Below, piece by piece: positions 47,629-57,073 of a stretch of 64,000 bases of DNA. Numbering within the stretch: position 1 is the first letter of the stretch; each line of letters opens with the position of its first letter. This DNA comes from Heyndrickxia camelliae (GTDB lineage Bacteria; Bacillota; Bacilli; Bacillales; Bacillaceae_C): assembly GCF_002844575.1 (NCBI RefSeq), contig NZ_PIQO01000002.1:62001-126000 (forward strand), given 5' to 3'. A model generated the notes under the pieces. That model saw only the letters and a program-made list of their open reading frames with translations, ran no database searches and was not told the DNA's origin. The translations under genes and the position numbers were made by a program.

Positions 47629-48675
47629 TTATTTAACCATTTCTTGAACAAGCTTTCGATTCTTCTTATAGAATACTTCATTGTGAGAAGAGACCATTGC
47701 AAAAGAATCTGCCTCCGGATCGATGTATTGTTTTGCCTTATTAACAGCATTGGCTGCATCTTGAAAGGCTCCGGCAATTAAGTTCAATTTTCCTTCATGT
47801 TTTAAAATATCTCCGGCTGCAAATAGACCCGGTACGGATGATTCACTCATGGGCGTTCCGTCGATGTAAAATTGCTCCGCTAGTTTTATATTAAGCTCAC
47901 TTTCATTTAGTAGAGCAGAATCAATGTCAAATCCATGATTCACTACAACCTCATCGACTTCAATTTCTGTTACTTTCCCAGTGAAGCAATGTTCCAGTTG
48001 AACGCGTTCAATTCGATCTTCGCTTCCGGCAATTAATTTAGCAATTCGGGTTTTCGCTAAGCACTCTGCCGAACTGCATTGCAATTGATTTATTTGGGCT
48101 TCATGTCCTGTTAAACATGCTTTTCGATGGGTTACATATACCTTTTTTGCAATTGGCTCTAGTTCATTCGCCCAATCTATGGCAGAATTTCCGCCTCCAG
48201 AAATTAATACAATTTTATCTTTAAAATACTTCAAAGATTTTACGGTGTAATGCAAATTCGAAACCTCGAAGCGTTCTGCCCCTTCAATATTAAGTTTTTG
48301 ATGCTTGATAATCCCGCTACCAATAGCCACAATCACCGTTTTCGATAAATGCTCACGTCCCGATTCAGCCTTTAAAATAAATAATCCTTCTTCATTTTTT
48401 GATATGGAAACAATTTTTTCATTTAAAACTACCTCAGGATTAAAAGTTAGACCTTGCTCCACAAGCTGATTAATTAATTTCGCTCCAGGTAGAGGTGCGA
48501 GACCGCCTACATCCCAAATCATTTTCTCCGGATAAATATGTATTTTCCCTCCGAGTTGTGATTGATATTCGACAATCTTTGTTTTCATTCCTCGTAATCC
48601 ACTGTAAAAAGCAGAATACAGTCCAGCTGGCCCACCGCCTAAAATCGTTACATCAAAGCATTCTAATATACTCAA
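47629..48675 (-). CDS. Ferredoxin/flavodoxin-NADP+ reductase-like flavoenzyme (YcgT/IruO-like)
   Basis: 348 aa, TTG start with AAGGAG 8 nt upstream. FAD-binding VTILGGGPAGLYSAFYSGLRG (split; about 9-29), second Rossmann motif VLISGGGNSAIDWANEL (about 157-173) for NADPH, VTHRKA and the C-terminal GLFAAGDILKHEGKLNLIAGAFQDAANAVN (FAD). It lacks the CxxC of thioredoxin reductases (GGGNSAIDWA follows without it), so it fits the TrxR-like FNR group (YumC/YcgT/IruO). It is divergent from a Fur-boxed siderophore transporter, so reduction of ferric siderophore or electron supply for iron release is likely. Confidence 0.85.
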   Translation of the reverse strand: MSILECFDVTILGGGPAGLYSAFYSGLRGMKTKIVEYQSQLGGKIHIYPEKMIWDVGGLAPLPGAKLINQLVEQGLTFNPEVVLNEKIVSISKNEEGLFILKAESGREHLSKTVIVAIGSGIIKHQKLNIEGAERFEVSNLHYTVKSLKYFKDKIVLISGGGNSAIDWANELEPIAKKVYVTHRKACLTGHEAQINQLQCSSAECLAKTRIAKLIAGSEDRIERVQLEHCFTGKVTEIEVDEVVVNHGFDIDSALLNESELNIKLAEQFYIDGTPMSESSVPGLFAAGDILKHEGKLNLIAGAFQDAANAVNKAKQYIDPEADSFAMVSSHNEVFYKKNRKLVQEMVK

Positions 48676-48736
48676 GTTGCTCTCTCCTTATCTGTAAAAA
48701 GCAAATTTATGTCTTTCTATTATAGAAAAATGTTGG

Positions 48737-48791
48737 TTGACAAATAATATGAATCACTTTATAGTTACATTGTAACTGATAACGATTATCA
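48737..48791 (+). promoter_or_regulatory. Sigma-A promoter with overlapping Fur box
   Basis: TTGACA (48737-48742), 17-nt spacer, TATAGT (48760-48765), then TGATAACGATTATCA (48777-48791), a 7-1-7 Fur box with one mismatch placed at about +6 to +20. A further palindrome GTTACATTGTAAC covers 48764-48776. Iron-replete repression of the fec-type operon, and perhaps of the divergent reductase, is expected. Confidence 0.9.
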
Positions 48792-48825
48792 ATATCAACA
48801 ATTTATTTTTATCGGAGGCTACCTT

Positions 48826-49674
48826 ATGGTTCTGCTCTACACGGATCATTTACATATCGGCTATGGTGAACGGTTAATTGTTAAGGATTTGTCTATTGAA
48901 ATCCCTGAAAAACGAATTACCACTATTATAGGTTCTAATGGATGTGGGAAATCAACATTATTAAAGGCAATGACACGGATTATCCCTCACCAATCAGGTT
49001 CCATTATTCTTGATGGCAGAAGTATTACAAAAGAAGATACGAAAGATTTAGCCAAAAAGTTGGCAATTCTTCCGCAAACACCAGAAAGTGCAGCGGGGCT
49101 GACGGTTGGAGAATTGGTCTCATTTGGGCGCTTTCCATATCAAAAAGGGTTTGGGCGGCTTTCCAAAAAGGATTTGGAAGTCATTAACTGGGCTCTCGAA
49201 GTAACAGGAACGATTGATTATAAATATCTGCCTGTTGATTCCTTGTCTGGTGGACAACGTCAACGGGTTTGGATAGCAATGGCATTAGCACAAGAAACAG
49301 AAATGATCTTTCTTGATGAACCGACTACTTATTTAGATATGGCTCATCAATTGGAAGTGCTGGAATTATTGCAGAAGCTTAATGAAGAGCAAGAAAGAAC
49401 TATTGTGATGGTATTACATGATATCAATCAAGCCTCCCGTTTCTCTGATAACATCATCGCTCTAAAAGACGGCCAAATTGTTAAATCTGGCGATTGTGAA
49501 GAGGTAATCACTCATCAAGTGCTAAAAGAAGTTTTTCATATTGATGCAGATATTGGCAGAGATCCAAGAACAAATAAACCTATTTGTATTACTTATAACT
49601 TAATAAAAGGAGAATATGAGAATGAAAAAGAGAATCATCCCGTTTTTAGTTATAGTGGTAGTGCTAATGCTTAG
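48826..49674 (+). CDS. Iron-siderophore ABC transporter ATP-binding protein (YusV/FecE-like)
   Basis: 282 aa. Walker A GSNGCGKST (about 37-45), Q-loop ILPQTPES, signature LSGGQRQR (about 140-147), Walker B MIFLDEPTTYLD (about 159-170), H-loop VLHD. FecCD-type importer ATPase. RBS GGAGG before ATG. The last 17-18 codons overlap the next gene by 53 nt, which is unusual. The normal family end is near KPICITYNLIKGE, so a downstream stop may have been lost. First gene of a Fur-controlled operon. Confidence 0.92.
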   Translation: MVLLYTDHLHIGYGERLIVKDLSIEIPEKRITTIIGSNGCGKSTLLKAMTRIIPHQSGSIILDGRSITKEDTKDLAKKLAILPQTPESAAGLTVGELVSFGRFPYQKGFGRLSKKDLEVINWALEVTGTIDYKYLPVDSLSGGQRQRVWIAMALAQETEMIFLDEPTTYLDMAHQLEVLELLQKLNEEQERTIVMVLHDINQASRFSDNIIALKDGQIVKSGDCEEVITHQVLKEVFHIDADIGRDPRTNKPICITYNLIKGEYENEKENHPVFSYSGSANA

Positions 49675-50545
49675 TGCTTGTACCAGCGGCAATGAAAATA
49701 CATCAGGCGGTTCCAAAAAGGACCAAAAGAATGACACCATTACCTATCAATCTGAGAATGGTCCAGTTCAGGTGCCTGCCCATCCTAAAAGAGTTGTGGT
49801 TCTAGCAAGCTATGCGGGTAATGTAATGTCTCTAGGAGTTAATCTTGTTGGAGTCGATTCCTGGTCCAAGATGAATCCAAACTTTAAGGATAAATTAAAA
49901 GGGGTAGAAGAGGTTTCAGAGGATAATTTAGAAAAGATCATTGCATTAAAACCAGATTTAATTATTGGATTATCCACTACAAAAAACCTTGATAAATTGA
50001 AAAAGATTGCCCCTACCGTAACATTTACATACGGAAAAGTAGACTATTTAACACAGCATATTGAAATTGGAAAGCTCTTAAACAAAGAAAAAGAAGCTAC
50101 TGACTGGGTAAATGATTTCAAGAAGCGTGCCGATGAGACTGGTAAACAAATTAAGGAAAAAATCGGAGAAAACGCAACCGTTTCTGTAATTGAAAACTTC
50201 GATAAACAACTATATGTATTTGGAAACAATTGGGGACGCGGAACCGAAATTTTATATCAACAAATGGGATTAAAAATGCCGAAAAAAGTGGAAGAAACTG
50301 CTTTAAAACCTGGCTATTATGCTATTTCACCAGAAGTACTGCCTGAATTCGCAGGTGATTATATCATCTTTAGTAAGAATTCGGATGGTGATACATCATT
50401 CCAAGAAACAAATACGTACAAAAATATTCCAGCTGTAAAAAATAAACATGTCTTTGAAGTGAATGCAAAAGCATTTTATTTCAATGATCCAATAACACTT
50501 GATTATCAGCTTAAATACTTCCAAAACGCATTTCTTGGTAAATAA
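49622..50545 (+). CDS. Siderophore-binding lipoprotein (FecB/YxeB/YfiY-like)
   Basis: 307 aa from ATG at 49622 (GGAG 9 nt upstream). Lipoprotein signal with lipobox LSAC (about 17-20), a Ser/Gly/Lys-rich linker, then the periplasmic-binding fold: VPAHPKRVVVLASYAGNVMSLG, IIALKPDLIIG (about 107) and the interlobe helix. Delivers a ferric siderophore to the FecCD permeases that follow. The siderophore type cannot be read with certainty. Confidence 0.9.
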   Translation: MKKRIIPFLVIVVVLMLSACTSGNENTSGGSKKDQKNDTITYQSENGPVQVPAHPKRVVVLASYAGNVMSLGVNLVGVDSWSKMNPNFKDKLKGVEEVSEDNLEKIIALKPDLIIGLSTTKNLDKLKKIAPTVTFTYGKVDYLTQHIEIGKLLNKEKEATDWVNDFKKRADETGKQIKEKIGENATVSVIENFDKQLYVFGNNWGRGTEILYQQMGLKMPKKVEETALKPGYYAISPEVLPEFAGDYIIFSKNSDGDTSFQETNTYKNIPAVKNKHVFEVNAKAFYFNDPITLDYQLKYFQNAFLGK

Positions 50546-50555
50546 TCTGATTGTT

Positions 50556-50595
50556 GAGGGTGGCACGATTGTAATTGGGTCACCCTCTTTTCTTA
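50556..50595 (+). terminator. Intra-operon terminator-like hairpin
   Basis: GAGGGTG...CACCCTC with an 18-nt loop region followed by TTTTCTTATTTTT, between the binding protein and the permease genes. It probably makes the permease messages less abundant than the binding protein. Confidence 0.7.
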
Positions 50596-50650
50596 TTTTT
50601 AGTACATTGTTGCTTTTCGCATCTTTTAAATAAAAAAAGTTGGGGTGCTT

Positions 50651-51658
50651 ATGTATAAAGCTAAAAGTTCAAAATCTATAATAATAAAATTTATTATTGT
50701 TTTCCTTTTATTAATGGGGAGTTTTCTTGTTGCAATGATTTATGGAGCTGCTAATACTAGTGTGAAGGAAGTGTGGCTGGCTATTACAACGAATGCTTCT
50801 TCAGATACCATCACCATGATTCGTGAAATCCGCTTTCCAAGGGAAGTAGCCGCTATTTTCGTTGGAGCAGCTCTTTCCGTTTCCGGAGCCATTATGCAAG
50901 GTTTAACGAGGAATCCGCTGGCAGACCCAGGCTTGCTGGGGTTAACAGCTGGAGCTAATGCCGCTCTTGCCATCATGATTGCCCTAATTCCTTCGGCCAA
51001 TTACTATTTAATCATGTTTGCATGTTTTCTAGGAGCTGCGATTGGCGTTCTAATGGTATTTGGGATTGGGGCATTAAGAAAAGGTGGCTTTTCCCCGCTT
51101 CGAATAGTTTTAGCTGGGGCGGCTATCTCTGCTTTGCTGTATGGGATAGCAGACGGTGTAGGTTTATATTTTAAAATTTCAAAGGATGTTTCCATGTGGA
51201 CTGCTGGTGGCTTATTAGGTGCTAATTGGAGCCAGCTAAAGCTAATAATTCCACTTGTTATGATAGGAATTATTATTTCGCTTTTATTTTCCAGACAGCT
51301 TACAGTGCTTAGCCTAAATGAAGAAGTTGCAATCGGATTGGGACAAAAGATTACTAGAATAAAAATCATCCTTTATATTATTATTATTTTACTTGCAGGT
51401 GCATCTGTTGCGATTGTTGGAAACCTAGCATTCTTAGGGTTAATGATTCCCCATATTGTTAGACAAATCGTGGGAACAGATTATCGATTTATTCTACCGA
51501 TGTCTGCGATTTTCGGTGCAGCTTTTATGTCTATTGCCGACACGTTAGCACGTACCATTAATGCACCTTATGAAACTCCAATAGCTGCTATCGTAGCAAT
51601 CTTTGGTCTTCCTTTCTTTTTATTTATTGTCCAAAAAGGAGGAAAAGCGATCTCATGA
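50651..51658 (+). CDS. FecCD-family siderophore permease, subunit 1
   Basis: 335 aa from ATG at 50651 (GGGG 5 nt upstream; GTG two codons earlier is also possible). About ten TM helices; family pattern IREIRFPREVAAIFVGAALSVSGAIMQGLTRNPLADPGLLGL (split), GLMIPHIVRQIVGTDYR (about 260) where the ATPase docks, and a C-terminal TIADTLAR-like segment. Overlaps subunit 2 by ATGA. Confidence 0.92.
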   Translation: MYKAKSSKSIIIKFIIVFLLLMGSFLVAMIYGAANTSVKEVWLAITTNASSDTITMIREIRFPREVAAIFVGAALSVSGAIMQGLTRNPLADPGLLGLTAGANAALAIMIALIPSANYYLIMFACFLGAAIGVLMVFGIGALRKGGFSPLRIVLAGAAISALLYGIADGVGLYFKISKDVSMWTAGGLLGANWSQLKLIIPLVMIGIIISLLFSRQLTVLSLNEEVAIGLGQKITRIKIILYIIIILLAGASVAIVGNLAFLGLMIPHIVRQIVGTDYRFILPMSAIFGAAFMSIADTLARTINAPYETPIAAIVAIFGLPFFLFIVQKGGKAIS

Positions 51659-52671
51659 TACACCCGTCCATACTAAAAAAACAGCGCATTATTATCACGA
51701 TATTACTAGTTCTTATTATCCTTACCATTATTACTGGAATGAATCTTGGATATGCATCGATTCCCTTTAATCGATTAGTCCCTATCCTCTCCGGACAAGG
51801 TACATTTAATGAAAACTTTATCCTATTTTCTATTCGTCTACCCAGAATCATTATTACTTTATTAGCAGGTATGGCTTTATCTGTATCGGGGGCAATTCTA
51901 CAAAGTCTCACCCGCAATGATTTAGCGGATCCTGGCATTATTGGAATCAATTCTGGGGCCGGTGTAGGGGTCGCTGTATTCTTTTTATTTTTGCCGATTA
52001 CTTCTACCTCTTTTGCTTTTATGCTGCCAGTAGCAGCATTTATTGGGGCTCTGATTACCGCACTACTCATTTATATTTTCGCTTATAGTAAGAGCGTCGG
52101 CTTTCAACCGGTTAAGTTAGTTCTGGTCGGTGTAGGATTTTCCATGGCTCTCTCGGGAGTGATGATTGTATTAATTTCTGGAGCAGATAGAGATAAGGTT
52201 GATTTTATTAATAAATGGTTAGCCGGGAATATTTGGGGTACCGACTGGCCCTTTATCTGGGCAATTCTGCCTTGGATTCTTATTTTAATTCCATTTACAT
52301 TATATAAATCGAACCGATTAAATATATTGAATCTGACAGAACCATCAGCGATTGGTGTTGGCTTAAACATTAAACGAGAGCGTTTTATTTTGCTTCTTGC
52401 ATCTGTCGCATTAGCTGCCTCTGCCGTTTCTGTTACGGGGGGAATTGCTTTTATCGGATTGATTGCTCCCCATCTAGCAAAGTCGCTGATAGGGCCGAGA
52501 AGTCAACTTTACATGCCCATTGTCATTCTGATTGGGGGATGGCTATTAATACTTTCTGATACGATTGGCCGAAATCTTGTAGATCCTGATGGAATTCCCG
52601 CTGGAATCATAACCGCCATCATCGGTGCACCATACTTTTTATATTTATTATTAAAAGAAAGCCGATCATAA
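51655..52671 (+). CDS. FecCD-family siderophore permease, subunit 2
   Basis: 338 aa. SIRLPRIIITLLAGMALSVSGA, LTRNDLADPGIIGINSGAG, GLIAPHLAKSLIGPRSQ (about 266) and TIGRNLVDPDGIPAGIITAIIGAPYFLYLL near the end are canonical for BtuC/FecD permeases. Pairs with the upstream permease and uses the ATPase at 48826. Last gene of the Fur-controlled operon. Confidence 0.92.
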   Translation: MIHPSILKKQRIIITILLVLIILTIITGMNLGYASIPFNRLVPILSGQGTFNENFILFSIRLPRIIITLLAGMALSVSGAILQSLTRNDLADPGIIGINSGAGVGVAVFFLFLPITSTSFAFMLPVAAFIGALITALLIYIFAYSKSVGFQPVKLVLVGVGFSMALSGVMIVLISGADRDKVDFINKWLAGNIWGTDWPFIWAILPWILILIPFTLYKSNRLNILNLTEPSAIGVGLNIKRERFILLLASVALAASAVSVTGGIAFIGLIAPHLAKSLIGPRSQLYMPIVILIGGWLLILSDTIGRNLVDPDGIPAGIITAIIGAPYFLYLLLKESRS

Positions 52672-52674
52672 TAG

Positions 52675-52718
52675 AAAAGACACCTTGCATTTGTCTGATT
52701 AGCAAGGTGTCTTTTCTG
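52675..52718 (+). terminator. Terminator of the siderophore uptake operon
   Basis: 14-bp stem AAAAGACACCTTGC/GCAAGGTGTCTTTT followed by CTGTTTTTTG. Confidence 0.9.
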
Positions 52719-53087
52719 TTTTTTGTCAGTACATTTGAGGGACTCCATATTTTTATAGTCATTTCTATTAAAAAATCCCCTTATTTTACACCACTTAAGA
52801 AAAGTATAAAGAGATTGAAAACAAAAGGGAATCCTCCTGTTTATGTTTTCCATGCATTGTATCATCCAGTAACATAAGGTCATTTATATAACGATATTTT
52901 AAACCACTTACATATCAGAGTAATATGATGAAAAATACTATAAGCGTGACCTAATCCTGCACCCCACTAGGCTATCGAACAGGTCAAGATGGATTACAGT
53001 CTCTTCCTAATATGCTTCACAATGTTAATCGAAACAGAACTTCATCCCCAAAAACCTATATAATCTGAATAGTAAAACACTCATAAC
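52719..53087. other. Intergenic stretch with no recognisable gene
   Basis: AT-rich DNA between two terminators. I see no ORF with an RBS, no repeat and no structured RNA I can name. Confidence 0.6.
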
Positions 53088-53118
53088 AAAAAACCCCTTG
53101 CCATTGACAAGGAGTTTT
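53088..53118 (-). terminator. Terminator of the M23 gene
   Basis: Minus-strand stem CTCCTTG/CAAGGGG with a 7-nt loop and TTTTTTG tail. Confidence 0.82.
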
Positions 53119-53127
53119 CTCTATTTA

Positions 53128-54480
53128 TTAGAAGTTTATATAGTTTCTTGGATTGACTGCGTTGGAATGGGATGCTGTCCATTCTCCAACGTAGAATTCA
53201 AAGTGTAAATGCTGTCCATAAGCTTCGCCGGTTTCTCCCATGTAGCCAATAACTTGGCCTTTATGCACGGATTGCCCATTTGAAACGAGTCGATTTCTCA
53301 TATGTGCATATACGGTTGTATATACATTACCATTTACGACATGAGTAATCATCACACAGTTACCGTAGCTGTCTGATAAGTAAGAGCGAAATACAACACC
53401 GTCTCCTGCTGCTACAATTGGCACTAATCCGCCTTGGGCTATATCAATACCGGAATGGAAGCCGTCGGCATCAAAGGATCGATTACCAAATTCAGAGGTA
53501 ACCCGTCCAACCGCCGGACGCATAAAAGTTCCTGAAGTTACGGATGGAGTACTAGCTGACCCACTGGCAGATCCTCCACCGCCAGAGCTAGTGGAACTAC
53601 CACCGCTACTAGTGTTACCACTGCTACTAGAATTACTACTGCTTCCGCTGCTTTGAGAACGTTGTTTTGCTGCCCTCTCGGCTGCTGCTTTTTCCGCTGC
53701 TTCACGGGCAATTCTATCCTTTTCAAGTTTTATCGCTTTCGCAATTGCACTCTTTTGAGCCGCTAAGTTTTCTTTTTCTTCTTGAAGAGACATTTTTTGT
53801 GATTCTAGCTGTGTTTTCTTCTCTCCCAATTGTTTAAGAATCTCTGCTTTTTTTGCTTGTTGCTGATTTAAGTTACTCTTTAAGCTTTGTAGTTCATTGA
53901 CCATGCCACGAAGATCTTTTAATTTTTTCTCTACTTCAGCCTTCTGTTGAACAAGAACATCTTGATCTTTCTTTTGTTGATCCATTATTTCTTTATCTGC
54001 GCTTACAAGTGTGGTAACTGCTGATAAGCGGTCAATGAGATCACTAATACTTTCTGCATCTAAAATTACATCTAGATAGTTCACCGAGCCGCCATTCGTC
54101 TGCATAGCGCGTGCTCGTTGTTTTAACAACTGATCACGTTCTTGGATTCGCTTCGTTAATTCCGCGATACTGTTTTGTAAAGTCGTAATTTGCTTTTGTG
54201 TGTCATTTATTTGAGTTTGCTTTTCGCCAATCTTTTTATCTGTACTGGCAATCTGCGATTCTATTTGTCTCATTTGTGTTGCTAAATCAACCTGTTTTCC
54301 GCTGATATCCGATATTTGTGCATCTTTTTTATCTATACTCGAATTAACGCTAGAACTCTTCTCTTCTACTTGCTTTTTTTGATTTTGAAGGTCATTAAGC
54401 TTAGAAGCAAATGCGTTTGAATGATAGGTAAAAACTAAAGGCAATACTAGCACAATAGAAAACAATGAACGTTTTTTCAA
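53128..54480 (-). CDS. EnvC-like murein hydrolase activator/M23 endopeptidase with coiled coil
   Basis: 450 aa from TTG at 54480 (GAGGGG 8 nt upstream). Signal peptide ending about SNAFA, long coiled coil (about 28-250: KLNDLQNQKKQVEEK, Gln/Lys-rich heptads), a Ser/Gly-rich linker (about 275-315), then an M23 domain with GFHSGIDIAQGG (HxxxD zinc ligands) and HLHFEF (HxH). Both zinc motifs are intact, unlike E. coli EnvC, so it may be an active endopeptidase. It directly follows ftsEX, which in other bacteria controls such coiled-coil hydrolases (EnvC, PcsB, CwlO). Confidence 0.9.
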   Translation of the reverse strand: MKKRSLFSIVLVLPLVFTYHSNAFASKLNDLQNQKKQVEEKSSSVNSSIDKKDAQISDISGKQVDLATQMRQIESQIASTDKKIGEKQTQINDTQKQITTLQNSIAELTKRIQERDQLLKQRARAMQTNGGSVNYLDVILDAESISDLIDRLSAVTTLVSADKEIMDQQKKDQDVLVQQKAEVEKKLKDLRGMVNELQSLKSNLNQQQAKKAEILKQLGEKKTQLESQKMSLQEEKENLAAQKSAIAKAIKLEKDRIAREAAEKAAAERAAKQRSQSSGSSSNSSSSGNTSSGGSSTSSGGGGSASGSASTPSVTSGTFMRPAVGRVTSEFGNRSFDADGFHSGIDIAQGGLVPIVAAGDGVVFRSYLSDSYGNCVMITHVVNGNVYTTVYAHMRNRLVSNGQSVHKGQVIGYMGETGEAYGQHLHFEFYVGEWTASHSNAVNPRNYINF

Positions 54481-54617
54481 TGACTTAACCCCTCTCACTC
54501 TTTCCAAGCTATATGTATATAATCAGGAACGAAAAGTACCTACTCTTTTTTTGTACTCTCCGTTCATGATGACTGTCTTACTTGAAATATGTTATTTATT
54601 ATTTTTAGTTTCCTTCA

Positions 54618-55502
54618 TTACACTTTTAAGAAACGGCGTATGGACATCGCACTTCCCCATATACCAATAAAAATTCCAATCACTAATAGCAGTGCACTCA
54701 CTTCAAATATAAATGGGCTGAAGTTCAAGATTTGAATGAATTGGCCCATCAATCGCGGAGCAATTATTTTATGTGCATAGTAGTAGCCGACAGAAACAAT
54801 TAAAATTGGTAAAATCGAGCCTAGTATTCCAAGCCAAATTCCTTCCATGACTAACGGCCAGCGGATAAACCAATTTGTTGCTCCTACTAATTTCATAATC
54901 TCAATTTCTTTTCTTCTGGCAAAAATCGTGATTTTAATAGTGTTAGAAATTAAGAACATCGCTGTAAATAGCAAGCCCACTACTAAAACTAACCCTACAT
55001 TTCTACTTATCTTCAACACATTAAATAATTTTTCTACTTTACCTTTACCGTAAATAGCCGATTCTACATGATCCATTTTTTCTATCTGTTTGGCTACTTT
55101 CGGAGTATCCGTTGGGTTCTTCGTTTTTACGACAAATACGTCATATAAAGGATTGTCTTGTTTGAATAATTCGAAGTCCTTCCCCATTTTCTTAATCAAG
55201 TCCTGTAACTCTTCCTCTTTCGATGAAAAAGTAATGGACTTTACTTCTGGGATATTTTGAATTTGGTTATGCATATTGGTTTGATCCTGCTTAGTAGCAG
55301 TTAAATCTATATGGACCCGAATCTCAACGTCATTTTCAATATCTGATGCCACCTTGTTCATATTCATCATAATAACGAAGAAAACGCCTACTAGTAATAA
55401 GGTAATGGTAACTGCACTTGCTGACGCAAACATCATCCAGCCGTTACGACCAAGGCTCTTCAGACTCTCACGGAGATGACGCTGAAATGTTCTAGCTTTC
55501 AT
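54618..55502 (-). CDS. ftsX: Cell division/ABC-like membrane protein FtsX
   Basis: 294 aa from ATG at 55502, with GGGGGG upstream and 11-nt overlap with ftsE; the longer frame begins inside ftsE. N-terminal KARTFQRHLRESLKSLGRNGWMM, TM1 at about 23-45, an outside loop to about 170 (SSKEEELQDLIKKMG), three further TMs with RRKEIEIMKLVGATNWFIR (about 194-212), the FtsX cytoplasmic signature. Works with FtsE to control peptidoglycan hydrolases across the membrane. Confidence 0.95.
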   Translation of the reverse strand: MKARTFQRHLRESLKSLGRNGWMMFASASAVTITLLLVGVFFVIMMNMNKVASDIENDVEIRVHIDLTATKQDQTNMHNQIQNIPEVKSITFSSKEEELQDLIKKMGKDFELFKQDNPLYDVFVVKTKNPTDTPKVAKQIEKMDHVESAIYGKGKVEKLFNVLKISRNVGLVLVVGLLFTAMFLISNTIKITIFARRKEIEIMKLVGATNWFIRWPLVMEGIWLGILGSILPILIVSVGYYYAHKIIAPRLMGQFIQILNFSPFIFEVSALLLVIGIFIGIWGSAMSIRRFLKV

Positions 55503-56178
55503 ATCCGTATTCCCCCCGACTTTCGTCGCGAACGATTTTTCCACCTTCGATTGCAATAACACGATGTCTAATCGTATTGACAATATCGCGGTTATGAGTT
55601 GCCATCACAACAGTCGTTCCACGCTCATTAATTTCTTCAAATATCCTCATAATATCCCAAGATGTTTCCGGATCAAGATTTCCTGTAGGCTCGTCTGCAA
55701 TCATTACACGTGGTCGATTAACGATGGAACGCGCAATCGAAACCCGCTGCTGCTCGCCCCCGGAAAGCTCGGTTGGAAGCATTCGTGCTTTATGTTTTAA
55801 ACCAACAAGATTCAGAACGTCCATCACACGTTTTTTGATTGATTTTGGAGGTTCTTCAATTACTTCCAACGCAAAGGCTACATTTTCAAAAACAGTAAGT
55901 GTTGGCAGCAACTTAAAATCTTGAAACACAACACCTATCTGTCTGCGAAAATATGGGATTTTACTATTTTTCAGTTTAGAAAGATTAATACCATTTACCA
56001 TAATGGAGCCGTCTGTTGCTTTTTCCTCACGGTATATCATCTTAATAAAAGTTGACTTTCCTGCACCACTAGGACCAACGACATAGACGAATTCTCCTTG
56101 TTTTATATGCACGTTCAGGCCATTGGCTGCAATAACTCCATTTGGATACTTTTTATAAACATTTTGCATTTCTATCAT
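55492..56178 (-). CDS. ftsE: Cell division ATP-binding protein FtsE
   Basis: 228 aa. Walker A GPSGAGKST (about 36-44), Q loop FQDFKLLP, signature LSGGEQQR (about 138-145), Walker B VMIADEPTGNLDP, H-loop ATHNRD. Exact family length. Partners with the overlapping ftsX. Confidence 0.95.
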   Translation of the reverse strand: MIEMQNVYKKYPNGVIAANGLNVHIKQGEFVYVVGPSGAGKSTFIKMIYREEKATDGSIMVNGINLSKLKNSKIPYFRRQIGVVFQDFKLLPTLTVFENVAFALEVIEEPPKSIKKRVMDVLNLVGLKHKARMLPTELSGGEQQRVSIARSIVNRPRVMIADEPTGNLDPETSWDIMRIFEEINERGTTVVMATHNRDIVNTIRHRVIAIEGGKIVRDESRGEYGYES

Positions 56179-56625
56179 CTAATCACCTATCTTTACTGTA
56201 ATCTTCTTTCTAAGTTGCAGAAAAAATCTGTATTCAGTGATTAACTATTTTCGTCAAATTTTAAACCTCTATCAAAAAATAGCAAAAAACATCGTAATTC
56301 ATCGAAATGAATCACAGAATTATTATAACATCCCAATACCAGTAAGCATATTACATTTTTATTTCAAACCTTGGAATTTACTTGTAATTATATAGTTTTG
56401 AAGTTTGTTCTTTGCCGTATATGATTGCTTTTGGATATAGATGAAGTGTAATTAAAGCATAGAAGTAATAATTATTCGGAATCGACAGACCGAAATCATT
56501 GTCGAAAAGCCCAAAACCTGGTAGAAACGGCCCAAATAATACCTTTCAATGGATTGGGAATATAGGTCTAACGACTCACTTCAGGTCTAAAGATTTACTC
56601 GAACTCCGAGTTCTTCTTATAACTA
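56179..56625. other. Upstream region of ftsE, no gene seen
   Basis: About 450 nt of AT-rich sequence without a credible ORF or RNA motif; it must contain the ftsEX promoter, but no single match stands out. Confidence 0.5.
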
Positions 56626-56658
56626 TAAAAAAGACCTGATGATAAACATCAAGTCTTT
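56626..56658 (-). terminator. Terminator of cccB
   Basis: Minus-strand stem AAAGACTTGATG/CATCAGGTCTTT with a T run, just after the stop. Confidence 0.87.
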
Positions 56659-56664
56659 ACGAAA

Positions 56665-57018
56665 TTATTTTTTGCTTGCTAACCAATCCGCAATGGTTTC
56701 AGCGTCTTTACCGCTGTATAAACCGGCTGGCATTGCTCCGTTACCTTTACCTTTTTTAATGATGTTTAAAATTTCATCTTTACTATATTTAGACCCTACT
56801 TTTTGCAACTTTGGACCAACATTACCGGCTAAATCTTTGCCATGGCATGAAGAGCATTTTGCATTAAAAAGCTTTTGCGCATCACCGGCATTTGCAGTTG
56901 TAGTAGTTTTGTTCGTATTGTCGCTTGGTTTACCTGTATCCTTCGTTTTGCTTGAACAAGCAACCATTGCAAACGCAAGCATAACAATCATTACTACTCC
57001 GATTACTTTTCTTTTCAT
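56665..57018 (-). CDS. cccB: Cytochrome c-551, lipoprotein type
   Basis: 117 aa from ATG at 57018 with AAGGAGG upstream; the longer open frame begins in the yitT-like gene. Lipoprotein signal with lipobox VACS, Thr/Asn-rich linker, heme motif CSSCHG (about 55-60) and the Met ligand in GAMPAG (about 98). Membrane-anchored small c-type cytochrome that carries electrons to terminal oxidases. Same neighbour order as in B. subtilis. Confidence 0.93.
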   Translation of the reverse strand: MKRKVIGVVMIVMLAFAMVACSSKTKDTGKPSDNTNKTTTTANAGDAQKLFNAKCSSCHGKDLAGNVGPKLQKVGSKYSKDEILNIIKKGKGNGAMPAGLYSGKDAETIADWLASKK

Positions 57019-57073
57019 CCTTTTTTCCTCCTTAGGAATGGAAAATGCTTCTTGCATTTCCAGTATAACAAGA

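Noticed and set aside
47629-48675. Thioredoxin reductase annotation
   Set aside because: No redox-active CxxC in the NADPH domain; it fits the ferredoxin-NADP reductase branch instead.
55503-55583. N-terminal extension of FtsX
   Set aside because: Lies within ftsE; the start at 55502 has a good RBS and gives the normal FtsX beginning.
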